Of a stretch of 64,000 nt of DNA, positions 21,111 through 29,018 are shown in pieces. Source of the stretch: Pleurocapsaceae cyanobacterium CSU_1_1 (lineage in GTDB: Bacteria > Cyanobacteriota > Cyanobacteriia > Cyanobacteriales > Xenococcaceae); the NCBI GenBank assembly GCA_012034765.1, contig JAAUOU010000004.1, positions 1 through 64,000 of the forward strand, written 5' to 3'. The stretch's first letter is position 1, and every line of letters begins with the position of its first letter. Both the position numbers and the translations under genes were made by a program. The notes under the pieces are model-generated. The model saw nothing but the letters and a program-made list of their open reading frames with translations, was not told the origin of the DNA and did not search any database.

Positions 21111-22733
21111 ATGCCCGCAGAACTCCAGACTGAAATCGAACAGGCTGTATCCAGTCGTCGTAATTTTGCAATTATTTCCCACCCTGACGCGGGAAAGACA
21201 ACCCTCACGGAAAAGCTCCTACTATACGGGGGCGCAATTCATGAAGCAGGGGCGGTTAAAGCTCGTAGGGAGCAGCGTAAGGTCACTTCCGACTGGATGG
21301 AAATGGAACAACAACGGGGTATTTCGATTACCTCTACAGTGTTGCAGTTTATCTATAATCAGTTTCAGATTAATTTATTAGATACCCCTGGACACCAAGA
21401 TTTTAGTGAAGATACTTATCGAACCCTAGCTGCTGCGGATAATTCCGTGATGTTGATCGATGCTGCTAAAGGGTTAGAGCCACAAACTCGCAAGCTGTTT
21501 GAAGTTTGTCAGTTGCGATCGCTGCCCATTTTTACTTTTGTTAATAAGTTAGATCGTCCTGGTAGAGATGCTTTTGAACTGATTGATGAGATTGAGCAGG
21601 AACTTGGTTTGCAGACTTATGCAGTAAATTGGCCGATCGGGATGGGCGATCGCTTTAAAGGCGTATTTGACCGTCGGGAAAGAAAGATACACCTGTTTGA
21701 ACGTCGTTCTCACGGCAGTAAAGTGGCTCAAGATACAGTAATTGAATTAGGAGATCCGCGGATTGAGGAGTTGCTCGAACAAGAGCTTTATTATCAGCTC
21801 AAAGAAGAATTAGAAATCCTCGATGAAATTGGCGTAGATTTTGATTTAGAGCAGGTTCATGCAGGGAAAATGACCCCAATTTTCTTTGGTAGTGCCATGA
21901 CTAATTTTGGCGTAGAGTTATTCCTCAAAGCCTTTCTAGAATATGCCCAACCGCCCGAATCCCACAACTCATCGATTGGCGTAATTGAGCCTACCTACGA
22001 AGAATTTACGGGGTTTGTCTTTAAGCTTCAGGCAAACATGGATCCCAAGCATCGCGATCGCGTGGCGTTTGTGCGCGTCTGTACTGGTAAGTTTGAAAAA
22101 GACATGACGGTACAGCACGCTCGTACAGGTAAAACAGTCCGTCTGTCTCGTCCCCAAAAGCTGTTTGCTCAGGGTAGAGAATCATTAGACGAGGCTTTTC
22201 CTGGAGATATTATTGGTCTAAATAATCCTGGAGTATTTGCGATCGGCGATACCATCTATAACGGCAAGAAGATTGAATACGAAGGGATACCCTGTTTTTC
22301 TCCCGAAATCTTTGCTTACTTGAAAAACCCTAACCCTTCTAAGTTTAAGCAGTTTCAAAAAGGCATCAAGGAATTGCAAGAAGAAGGTGCGGTACAGGTA
22401 ATGTATTCTACTGATGAATTCAAACGCGACCCCATTTTAGCTGCGGTAGGACAACTGCAAATTGAGGTAGTTCAGTTTCGGATGCAGAATGAATATAACG
22501 TCGAAACTACTACTGAACCCTTGTCCTATAGTGTGGCTCGTTGGGTACATGGTGGCTGGGACGCTTTAGACAAAGCAGGTCGAATCTTTAATGCGATCGC
22601 TGTTAAGGATAACTGGGGTAGACCAGTTCTGTTATTCAAAAATGAGTGGAATCTACGCCAAATTGAACAAGATTTACCTGAATTAGAGTTAAAGTCCATC
22701 GCTCCTGTCGGTGCAGGAATACAACCAGATTGA
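21111..22733 (+). CDS. prfC: Peptide chain release factor 3
   Basis: RF3 is the translational GTPase that recycles RF1/RF2 from the ribosome after peptide release. The G1 motif is [20 protein letters not shown]3 is [14 protein letters not shown], and G4 is [11 protein letters not shown]. Domain II and the C-terminal RF3 domain follow, ending near [15 protein letters not shown] prefer the ATG at 21111 (MPAELQTEI) over the GTG three codons before it. 540 residues, intact. A partially duplicated repeat lies in its leader. Confidence 0.95.
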   Translation: MPAELQTEIEQAVSSRRNFAIISHPDAGKTTLTEKLLLYGGAIHEAGAVKARREQRKVTSDWMEMEQQRGISITSTVLQFIYNQFQINLLDTPGHQDFSEDTYRTLAAADNSVMLIDAAKGLEPQTRKLFEVCQLRSLPIFTFVNKLDRPGRDAFELIDEIEQELGLQTYAVNWPIGMGDRFKGVFDRRERKIHLFERRSHGSKVAQDTVIELGDPRIEELLEQELYYQLKEELEILDEIGVDFDLEQVHAGKMTPIFFGSAMTNFGVELFLKAFLEYAQPPESHNSSIGVIEPTYEEFTGFVFKLQANMDPKHRDRVAFVRVCTGKFEKDMTVQHARTGKTVRLSRPQKLFAQGRESLDEAFPGDIIGLNNPGVFAIGDTIYNGKKIEYEGIPCFSPEIFAYLKNPNPSKFKQFQKGIKELQEEGAVQVMYSTDEFKRDPILAAVGQLQIEVVQFRMQNEYNVETTTEPLSYSVARWVHGGWDALDKAGRIFNAIAVKDNWGRPVLLFKNEWNLRQIEQDLPELELKSIAPVGAGIQPD

Positions 22734-22778
22734 TATTAGTTTAGTTGATAATTACTGATTACTGATTACTAAATTAAT

Positions 22779-22840
22779 GAGCAATGTTCAATGCTCAATG
22801 CTCAATGCTCAATGCTCAATGCTCAATGTTCAAAGTTGAC
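22779..22840. repeat. Tandem heptanucleotide repeat (CAATGCT/CAATGTT, 8 units)
   Basis: Eight consecutive 7-bp units from 22782 to 22837, six CAATGCT flanked by one CAATGTT at each end. This is a short tandemly repeated repetitive (STRR) sequence as known in cyanobacteria. It lies between prfC and the FAD reductase gene. Related heptad arrays occur at 26134, 60112 and 63797. Confidence 0.95.
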
Positions 22841-22907
22841 TGATTTGTTTTGCTTGCTCTAATCTGTTAAAGGTTTGACAACAATCTTGAAACAGGTATT
22901 ACTTAGT

Positions 22908-24036
22908 ATGTTTGACTGTATTATTGTAGGTGCTGGCCCTGCTGGTAGTAGTGCTGCTTATCATTGGCAAAGCAAGGTCACTCGGTTTTGGTATTAGAGA
23001 AAGCAAATTTTCCCCGTGATAAATCCTGTGGTGGTGGAGTTTCCCCCGCGATCGCTAAATGGTTTGATTTTGACTTTTCGCCTATAGTGGAAAATCATGT
23101 TTCCCAAGTTAAATATACTTTTAAAATGGGCGATCCTGCTGAAGTAGAGTTACAGGATGTGACCCCCATGTGGATGGTGCAGCGCGATCGGTTTGACAAC
23201 TTTTTAATAGAGCAGGCAACAGGAAAAGGTGCGGAGTTTAAAAGCGGTATAGAAGTTATGGGTGCTAGCTTACAAGGTGAAACTTGGCAAGTGGAAACTA
23301 GTAACGGAACATTTACGGGTAAATATCTAATTGCCGCCGATGGAGCTAATAGTAGCGTCGCCAAGCTTTTAGGAATGGATGTAACACCAACTGTAGCAGC
23401 AGCTAGTTTACAAGTACCTGGGGATGTCAGCGATCGCCGTAAAATGACGGCATTTTTGACTTCGGCTCGTTGAAAAATGGTTTTATGTGGTGTTTTCCCA
23501 AAGCGGACGGTTATTCTTTTAGTGCTGCTTATGTGCGCGATCCCAAAGGTAAGCCTGATGAATTAAAAAAACAGTTAACTAAATACGCAGAATTATTTGA
23601 CTTAGATGCTAGTCGCGGAGAATATAAAGAGCATTCTTTGAATCTTTGGCAAAAAGATCGTGCTTTGCATAGCGATCGCGCTTTATTAGTTGGAGAAGCA
23701 GCAGGAATAGTCGATCCTCTAATTGGCGAGGGAATTCGTCCCGCTATGTTTACAGGAGTTCAATCAGCAGGTGCGGTTATAGGTGCGCTACAAGGTGATT
23801 CTAATGCTCTGGCAAGCTATACCCAGTCCATAAATCAAGAATGGGGGTCAAATTTGGCTAAAGCAGACTTCCTAGCTGGATTGTTCTTTAAAGCGCCTAA
23901 AATCGCCTATAAAATGGGGGTTAAACGCCCTGCTGCGGGTCAATTGATGGGCAAAATTCTCTGTGGTGAATTAAGTTATTCCCAAGTGGCGGAAAAAGCA
24001 ACACAGAAATTAAAGTTTATTCCTGGAATAGGATAA
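22908..24036 (+). CDS. Geranylgeranyl-reductase-family FAD oxidoreductase (split by two frameshifts)
   Basis: The N-terminal Rossmann dinucleotide motif is MFDCIIVGAGPAGSSAAYH (start ATG 22908). It continues after a -1 shift at TT 22964-22965 with LAKQGHSVLVLEKANFPRDK and SCGGGVSP. A second -1 shift at T5 23453-23457 joins AFFDFGSLKNGFMWCFPKAD. The distal FAD motif is LLVGEAAGIVDPLIGEGIRP. The family reduces isoprenoid chains (ChlP, archaeal lipid reductases) or performs related reductions. This protein looks like a ChlP paralogue of unknown substrate. Restoring one T at each site gives about 376 residues, the expected length. Confidence 0.8.
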
Positions 24037-24045
24037 TTAGTTTGG

Positions 24046-24080
24046 AGGCAGAAGGCAGAAGGCAGAAGGCAGAAGGCAGG
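24046..24080. repeat. Tandem heptanucleotide repeat (AGGCAGA, 5 units)
   Basis: Four perfect AGGCAGA units and a final AGGCAGG lie between the convergent ends of the FAD reductase gene and aroE. This is a second, unrelated heptad family of STRR type. Confidence 0.95.
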
Positions 24081-24087
24081 AGTTCCC

Positions 24088-24957
24088 CTAAAGTTTCAGA
24101 TAATCTTTGAGGGAATCGCGCATCACATCAACGGGGACTGGTTGCTTAAGCCAGATTTGGAGAGCAGCTACTCCCTGTTGCACTAACATTTCTAAGCCGT
24201 TGATCGCAGTTGCGCCTTGAGCCTGAGCTTGTATAAGAAACTGGGTTGGATTAGGAGTATAGATAAGATCATAGGCGATCGCTTTTGGTTTAAGTTTCTC
24301 CATTAAGGATTCTTCTACAGGCGAAGCATCTACATGGGGTGACATTCCTACAGGGGTGGTATTAACTAGTAAGTCAGCAGCAGGAATTAGACTACTAAGA
24401 TTATTCCAGTTATGGATTTTAAGTAGAGAAGTGATCTTGGTGGAGTGTGACCAACTCTGATAAAACCTTGCTAGTTTATTAGGATCGCGTCCGATAATAT
24501 GAATTTCTGGACATTCCAAGTTAGTCAAGCCAGCAATTACGGCTCTGGCTGCACCACCATTACCCAGAATTACAGGAGTTGTTTTGCTCCAGTCACGAGA
24601 CATAGCTTTTAACGGCGCAACAAAACCCTCGGCATCGGTATTTGTACCTTTCCAGCCTGATGCAGTACGCCAGACTGTATTTACCGCACCAATATTGGCT
24701 GCATCATCAGAGATTTCTGTCAGCAACGGGATAATTTCTTGTTTGTGGGGAATAGTAATGCTAAATCCGACTAAATTGAAGGCGCTAAAACCTGCAAGTA
24801 CTGTGGCTAAATCTCCTTGTTTGACAGGGAAAGGGACGTAGATATAATCTAGCCCTAAACTAGCGATCGCTGCATTATGCATCACGGGAGACAAAGAATG
24901 TTCCACAGGATCGCCAATAATACCCAACAGTTTGGTTTTGCCTGTAATTTGCTGCAT
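24088..24957 (-). CDS. aroE: Shikimate dehydrogenase
   Basis: AroE reduces 3-dehydroshikimate to shikimate with NADPH in aromatic amino-acid synthesis. Signatures are LGIIGDPVEHSLSPVMHNAA at the N-terminus (substrate site), the catalytic K in FSITIPHKQEI, the NADP loop LGNGGAARAV, and LVNTTPVGMSP. I start at the ATG at 24957 (MQQITGKTKLLG); the frame continues 24 codons further upstream with non-conserved sequence. 289 residues, intact. It is codirectional with lpxD, about 118 bp downstream of it. Confidence 0.95.
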   Translation of the reverse strand: MQQITGKTKLLGIIGDPVEHSLSPVMHNAAIASLGLDYIYVPFPVKQGDLATVLAGFSAFNLVGFSITIPHKQEIIPLLTEISDDAANIGAVNTVWRTASGWKGTNTDAEGFVAPLKAMSRDWSKTTPVILGNGGAARAVIAGLTNLECPEIHIIGRDPNKLARFYQSWSHSTKITSLLKIHNWNNLSSLIPAADLLVNTTPVGMSPHVDASPVEESLMEKLKPKAIAYDLIYTPNPTQFLIQAQAQGATAINGLEMLVQQGVAALQIWLKQPVPVDVMRDSLKDYLKL

Positions 24958-25023
24958 GATGCTGACCTTTGATTCAAAAATAAATAGCCTTAATCTATTA
25001 AACCTTATTGAACTCCTAAGTAC

Positions 25024-25078
25024 GGGCAAGGCATTGCCTTGCCCCTATCGTCTTGTACGGGAATTGCCTTGCCCCTAT
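25024..25078. repeat. Dispersed inverted repeat GGGCAAGGC-ATT-GCCTTGCCC plus a partial second copy
   Basis: A perfect 9-bp inverted repeat with a 3-base loop at 25024-25044 is followed by a shortened copy (ATTGCCTTGCCCCTATCG) at 25063-25080. The second copy overlaps the lpxD stop codon, so the last lpxD codons come from repeat sequence. It resembles the GGGGCGAAC palindrome at 20267 in style but not in sequence. Confidence 0.8.
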
Positions 25079-26115
25079 CGTGACTGCTTATTCAACTCTT
25101 TGTACATTTGATACATTTCAGGCAATCGCTTATACATGACAAATAGCTTGCGATACAACCGACTAGGAATATGAGGCATACCTGAAACCATTTCTCCCGA
25201 TGCTACATTGCCAGTAATTCCAGTTTGTCCTGTCGCAATAACGCGATCGCCTACTGTTACCTGATTGGCTACCCCGACTTGTCCCCCAAGCATAACTCCG
25301 TTACCAATAATTGCTCCCCCTGCTAATCCTACTTGAGAAGCCATAGCGCAATTCTGTCCGATTTGACAGCCATGTCCAACCTGTACTAAATTATCCAGCT
25401 TCGTATTGCGTCCAATACGGGTTTCTCCCACCGCAGGACGATCTACTGCACTGTTACAGCCAATTTCCACACCATCTTCTAATACGGTATAGCCTGACTG
25501 TTCCATTTTATACCAGCCTGTTGCAGTTGGCACAAAGCCAAAGCCTTCTGAGCCGATCACCGCACCACTATGAATGACACAACCAGCGCCAATTTGAGTC
25601 CGTTCATGGATGGTACAGTTGGCATGAAGAATAGTATCGTTACCAATAGTCACATCAGGATAAATAACTACATTAGGATGAATCGTCACGCGATCGCCAA
25701 TCGTTACTCCCTTTTGAATTACGACATTTGCGCCAATATAGACATCTTGCCCAACAATAGTAGCTGCGTCTATTACTGCACTATTATGAATACCTGGAGT
25801 TGGTTTAAAAGGCTGATAAAAAAGAGCGATCGCCTGGGCAAATAATAATCTGGGGTCAGAAGTAGCAATCCAGGCAATATTTCTGTCTGAGGCTTGGATT
25901 AGTAGAGTTTCATCTAAAGGCAAGATTAGAGCAGTCGCTTGAGTTGTCGCCACCATGGCTGCAAACTTTCCGCCTTCAACGTAGCTTAATGAGTTAGGAT
26001 CTGCGCGATCAATTGCAGCTACCTTGGTTAACTCGGGATTAAAATTTGGATGTTGAGCGAAACTGTTATGATCAGCTGCTATACCAAGTTTGGTAACAAG
26101 TTCTTGAAACTTCAT
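25075..26115 (-). CDS. lpxD: UDP-3-O-acylglucosamine N-acyltransferase
   Basis: LpxD transfers the N-linked acyl chain in lipid A biosynthesis. After an N-terminal uridine-binding domain (about residues 1-100) the protein is a left-handed beta helix of hexapeptide repeats, visible as periodic IG/VG steps (VGQDVYIGANVVIQKGVTIG). The catalytic histidine lies in the region LVQVGHGCQIGQNCAMASQVG, and the C-terminal helix contains LYRKLFVMYKRLPEMYQ. 346 residues, a normal length. Its presence supports a Gram-negative-type envelope with lipid A. A heptad array lies 19 bp upstream of its start. Confidence 0.95.
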   Translation of the reverse strand: MKFQELVTKLGIAADHNSFAQHPNFNPELTKVAAIDRADPNSLSYVEGGKFAAMVATTQATALILPLDETLLIQASDRNIAWIATSDPRLLFAQAIALFYQPFKPTPGIHNSAVIDAATIVGQDVYIGANVVIQKGVTIGDRVTIHPNVVIYPDVTIGNDTILHANCTIHERTQIGAGCVIHSGAVIGSEGFGFVPTATGWYKMEQSGYTVLEDGVEIGCNSAVDRPAVGETRIGRNTKLDNLVQVGHGCQIGQNCAMASQVGLAGGAIIGNGVMLGGQVGVANQVTVGDRVIATGQTGITGNVASGEMVSGMPHIPSRLYRKLFVMYKRLPEMYQMYKELNKQSR

Positions 26116-26133
26116 GGCAGAGGATGATTAGAT

Positions 26134-26210
26134 GAGCAATGAGCAATGAGCAATGAGCAATGAGCAATGAGCAATGAGCAATGAGCAATGAGCAATGAGC
26201 AATGGTAGGT
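26134..26210. repeat. Tandem heptanucleotide repeat (GAGCAAT, 11 perfect units)
   Basis: Eleven identical GAGCAAT units lie between the divergent lpxD and methyltransferase genes, within the promoter space of both. The same heptad, as its complement ATTGCTC, forms the array at 60112. Perfect identity suggests recent expansion by slippage. Confidence 0.97.
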
Positions 26211-26246
26211 TGCTGATAAATTATATGTATATACAAAGTAAAATCG

Positions 26247-26804
26247 ATGGGATTTTATTCTAATTTCGTTATTCCCTACTGCATTGACTTAGCGATGTCT
26301 GGCTCTAATCTACAGCAATATCGACAGGAAATATTAAAAGATGTGTCGGGCGAGATCTTAGAGATTGGTTTTGGTACTGGCTTGAATTTACCTCACTATC
26401 CCGAACAGGTAACTAAGATTACCACGGTAGAGCCTAATCTTGGTATGCAAAAACTTGCGCGATCGCGAATCGAACAGTCTCAGATTACGGTAGACTACAA
26501 GGTTGTAAATGGTGAAAGTTTGCCGATGAGAGATGCTACTTTTGATGCGGTTGTCTGTACTTGGACGTTGTGTAGTATTCCGTTAGTGGAACAGGCGATC
26601 GCTGAGGTAGAGCGGGTTTTAAAACCAGGAGGCAAATTCTTGTTTATTGAACATGGATTGAGCCAAGATCCAAGCATTCAAGTATGGCAAAATCGTTTGA
26701 CCCCAATTCAAAAAGTTATTGCTGATGGCTGCCATCTCAATCGTAGAATTAAGGAGCTAGGTAAAATAAATTATTATTCAAACTGTAATTTTGTTGAATT
26801 TTAA
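26247..26804 (+). CDS. Class I SAM-dependent methyltransferase, probably 3'-truncated
   Basis: Motif I of the Rossmann fold is ILEIGFGTGLNLPHYP (about residues 37-52), followed by the acidic residue in TVEPNLGMQKLA and the later VCTWTLCSIP and VLKPGGKFLFIEHG. It matches small Methyltransf_11 proteins of cyanobacteria with a CHLNR motif (GCHLNRRIKEL). The family continues for about 20-25 residues after this point. Here the C-terminus diverges into KINYYSNCNFVEF and stops. The following gene seems to lack its N-terminus, so a deletion between the two is likely. The substrate is unknown. Confidence 0.75.
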   Translation: MGFYSNFVIPYCIDLAMSGSNLQQYRQEILKDVSGEILEIGFGTGLNLPHYPEQVTKITTVEPNLGMQKLARSRIEQSQITVDYKVVNGESLPMRDATFDAVVCTWTLCSIPLVEQAIAEVERVLKPGGKFLFIEHGLSQDPSIQVWQNRLTPIQKVIADGCHLNRRIKELGKINYYSNCNFVEF

Positions 26805-26873
26805 TCTCATCTCTTTTTGGAGATATTATTTAATTTTTGCGCTTGAAAGTAAGATCATCTACAAAAGGCAAAT

Positions 26874-28190
26874 TTGTTGAATCAACAGCAAATTAAAGTC
26901 ATACTTCAGGAACAAAAAAATAATCAGCAAAAGTTTGGTGTTATTGCCGTACAAAAAGGCTGGATTAAACAAGAGACAATTAATTTTTTTGTTGATAACT
27001 TGTCCTGTAAGCCACCTCAACCGATGTCCTTAGATGCTTTGGAAAAATATAATCAAGCAAAGCTACATTTGGAAAAAAGGTATGCCGATCATTCTTTGAT
27101 TTTGAGTCGCATTTTAGCTTGGACTGGCGGTATTCCCTATCTCACTAAAAGTATTGGACAAGTATTTGCCAAATCTGATTTTAATATTCCTGGAGGGAAA
27201 GAAATTAATACAGTCGATCGGTTTGTGGAGGTAACGCTGATCAGAAAATGGCAAACCAGCAAAGCGGCATCATCAATTAGGGCAATTAGCCACAGTTTAC
27301 TAAATAATTTTCGCTGTGATTCTAAGTTATTGCTTAAAGAATATCAAGATATTTTAATTTCAGACAACAAAAAGTATCAAGGCAATAAGGAACAAAAAGA
27401 ATTACTTTTATTAGGTCTAATTGTTCAAGAAAATGATTGGCTCAAAGTTAGCAATATAATTTATCAACATATTTTTAATCAAGAATTTGTTGCTAATGAA
27501 TTAGAGAAAAAGTTTCCTCAAACCAGCAACGCAGTTGATGTTGATAATTCTCACCCTGTCAAATCTGCTAGCTCAATCATTGAATACAATCCCCAAGTTT
27601 CGATTGAAGAAGCAGTTCCCGCCTTTACTCAGACTGATGCCAAAGTTCAACCTAATTCTGTCCCCAAGCAGACGGCAACTACTCCATCATCATTAACTAG
27701 AATAAACTCCCTTGTACCTTTAGCCGCGATCGCTTTACTGATTCCTTTATTTTTAATTATTAATAACTATTTAGCATCTTTCAAAGCAGCAAAAATAGCT
27801 GCTGATTCTGCTCGAAAAATCAATAAACTCCAAGAGTTTTGTAATGGATTAAATGCAAGCTCTAAGTCTTCGTTAAACTTGATAACGAAGTTGGAAACAA
27901 ATCAACAACAACTTCTGGGTGACTTTCCTGCTAGCTGCGACACAGCACTTAATCAACTGAGAGTAATAGCTGCGCCACAGTTAGGTAAGGAAGATAAAAT
28001 TTTAGAGGCTATTCGACATCTCTGCAAAGTACCTGGTCATTCAGAAATGAATATTGATGCAGAAGTCTGGCTCAGGCGCTGGTATGAGTCTGCTAGCTGG
28101 GGTAAAGAAACTAAATTTTATCTTGAGGAAATTGAGAAACATCAGAATAGAAGTTGTCCCGCTGCTCATTTCACAGAGCATAAAGACTGA
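26874..28190 (+). CDS. Cyanobacterial membrane-anchored protein with MshEN-like N-terminal repeat, probably 5'-truncated
   Basis: The start is a TTG; the upstream frame closes at a TAA within about 30 bp. Residues 1-45 (NQQQIKVILQEQKNNQQKFG, then VIAVQKGWIKQETINFFVD) look like the second of two repeats, similar to the GspE/MshE N-terminal fold, that related cyanobacterial proteins carry in tandem. The first repeat is missing (inference from memory of the family). A helical region follows. Then come a Pro/Thr-rich linker, a single membrane helix near residues 280-300 (LVPLAAIALLIPLFLIINNY) and a C-terminal domain with several cysteines. The function is unknown. It is followed by a Yip1-type membrane protein on the same strand. 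Confidence 0.6.
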   Translation: MLNQQQIKVILQEQKNNQQKFGVIAVQKGWIKQETINFFVDNLSCKPPQPMSLDALEKYNQAKLHLEKRYADHSLILSRILAWTGGIPYLTKSIGQVFAKSDFNIPGGKEINTVDRFVEVTLIRKWQTSKAASSIRAISHSLLNNFRCDSKLLLKEYQDILISDNKKYQGNKEQKELLLLGLIVQENDWLKVSNIIYQHIFNQEFVANELEKKFPQTSNAVDVDNSHPVKSASSIIEYNPQVSIEEAVPAFTQTDAKVQPNSVPKQTATTPSSLTRINSLVPLAAIALLIPLFLIINNYLASFKAAKIAADSARKINKLQEFCNGLNASSKSSLNLITKLETNQQQLLGDFPASCDTALNQLRVIAAPQLGKEDKILEAIRHLCKVPGHSEMNIDAEVWLRRWYESASWGKETKFYLEEIEKHQNRSCPAAHFTEHKD

Positions 28191-28246
28191 AGCACTTACC
28201 AGAATTTAATCAGGTGATAGCAGCAAGTTAATTCTCTAAGTAAATA

Positions 28247-28963
28247 ATGTTAATTATTGCCATAACGACAGATACGGCTATCAATCAATTTTGGAGTTTA
28301 GTCTCTGGAGTTTTGTTATTAGATGCCGAAACTTTTAAATCGATTAATAATTTACCTCTAAGTTTAATTGCCAGCATTGTAGTTGTCTTGTTAGCTGGTT
28401 TATCGCAAACTTTTGGTCAAAGCGTAATGCTGTTTATCAATCGAGTGCGTCCTCTGCGGTTTTTGCTCTCAGTAGCGATCGCTGCCGTCTTATTCGTCTT
28501 TAACTACAATTTTTGGGTTTTTAGTACTTGGCTAGTAGCGGGGTGGTTATTTGGCGTAAATTTTCCCCTGATCGCAGTTATCAAAACATTAGGCTTTAGC
28601 TATGCACCATTGTTACTCGGTTTTTTGATCGTAATTCCTTATTTTGGAATGCCCATTTTAATCGTGCTGTCGATTTGGACTCTACTGGCGATCGCCCATG
28701 GCTTAGGCGCAATTTCTAATTTAACTATTTGGCAAGCTTTTGAATGCTGTCTGGGGGGATGGTTGGCGCTGCAATTATCTCAGCGAGTCGTGGGAAAAGC
28801 GATCGCACGGATTACCAGCAGTATAGTTGACTGGGTGGCGGGAGTCGAGTTAATTACTGAACCTGATTATCTTGAACAGATGCTTTATACTGGCTTGCCG
28901 ATCCCTCCTCAGACAACAAATATTCCCGATTTATTAGGCGACTCAAGCAAAAATACTCCTTGA
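28247..28963 (+). CDS. YIP1-family-like integral membrane protein
   Basis: A 238-residue protein with five probable membrane segments, for example LSLIASIVVVLLAGLSQTF, FLLSVAIAAVLFVFNYNFW, LLLGFLIVIPYFGMPILIVL and WTLLAIAHGLGAIS. The arrangement resembles Yip1-domain membrane proteins of cyanobacteria. No catalytic motif is apparent. It lies 56 bp downstream of the anchored protein at 26874 and 55 bp upstream of the large hydrolase-like gene, so the three may form one transcription unit with a membrane-related task. Confidence 0.6.
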   Translation: MLIIAITTDTAINQFWSLVSGVLLLDAETFKSINNLPLSLIASIVVVLLAGLSQTFGQSVMLFINRVRPLRFLLSVAIAAVLFVFNYNFWVFSTWLVAGWLFGVNFPLIAVIKTLGFSYAPLLLGFLIVIPYFGMPILIVLSIWTLLAIAHGLGAISNLTIWQAFECCLGGWLALQLSQRVVGKAIARITSSIVDWVAGVELITEPDYLEQMLYTGLPIPPQTTNIPDLLGDSSKNTP

Positions 28964-28985
28964 GCAAAAAGTCCATTAACAGCTA

Positions 28986-29003
28986 AAAGCTAACAGCTTT
29001 TTT
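28986..29003 (+). terminator. Short hairpin with T run
   Basis: The stem AAAGCT/AGCTTT with loop AAC runs into six Ts, 22 bp after the Yip1-like gene. The stem is short and the next gene starts 16 bp later, so it may be only a weak attenuator. A similar AGCTAATAGCTTTTTT motif occurs near 39063. Confidence 0.35.
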
Positions 29004-29018
29004 GATAAATATAATTCC

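Noticed and set aside
20972-21381. Overlapping frames at the prfC start (minus 78 codons, plus 111 codons)
   Set aside because: Both run through the GGGGCGAAC repeats and the out-of-frame start of prfC.
24584-25845. Plus-strand frames inside aroE and lpxD
   Set aside because: Antisense shadows of well-conserved genes.
22779-26210. Tandem arrays as possible CRISPR
   Set aside because: Units are seven bases with no spacers; no cas genes are present. They are STRR-type repeats.
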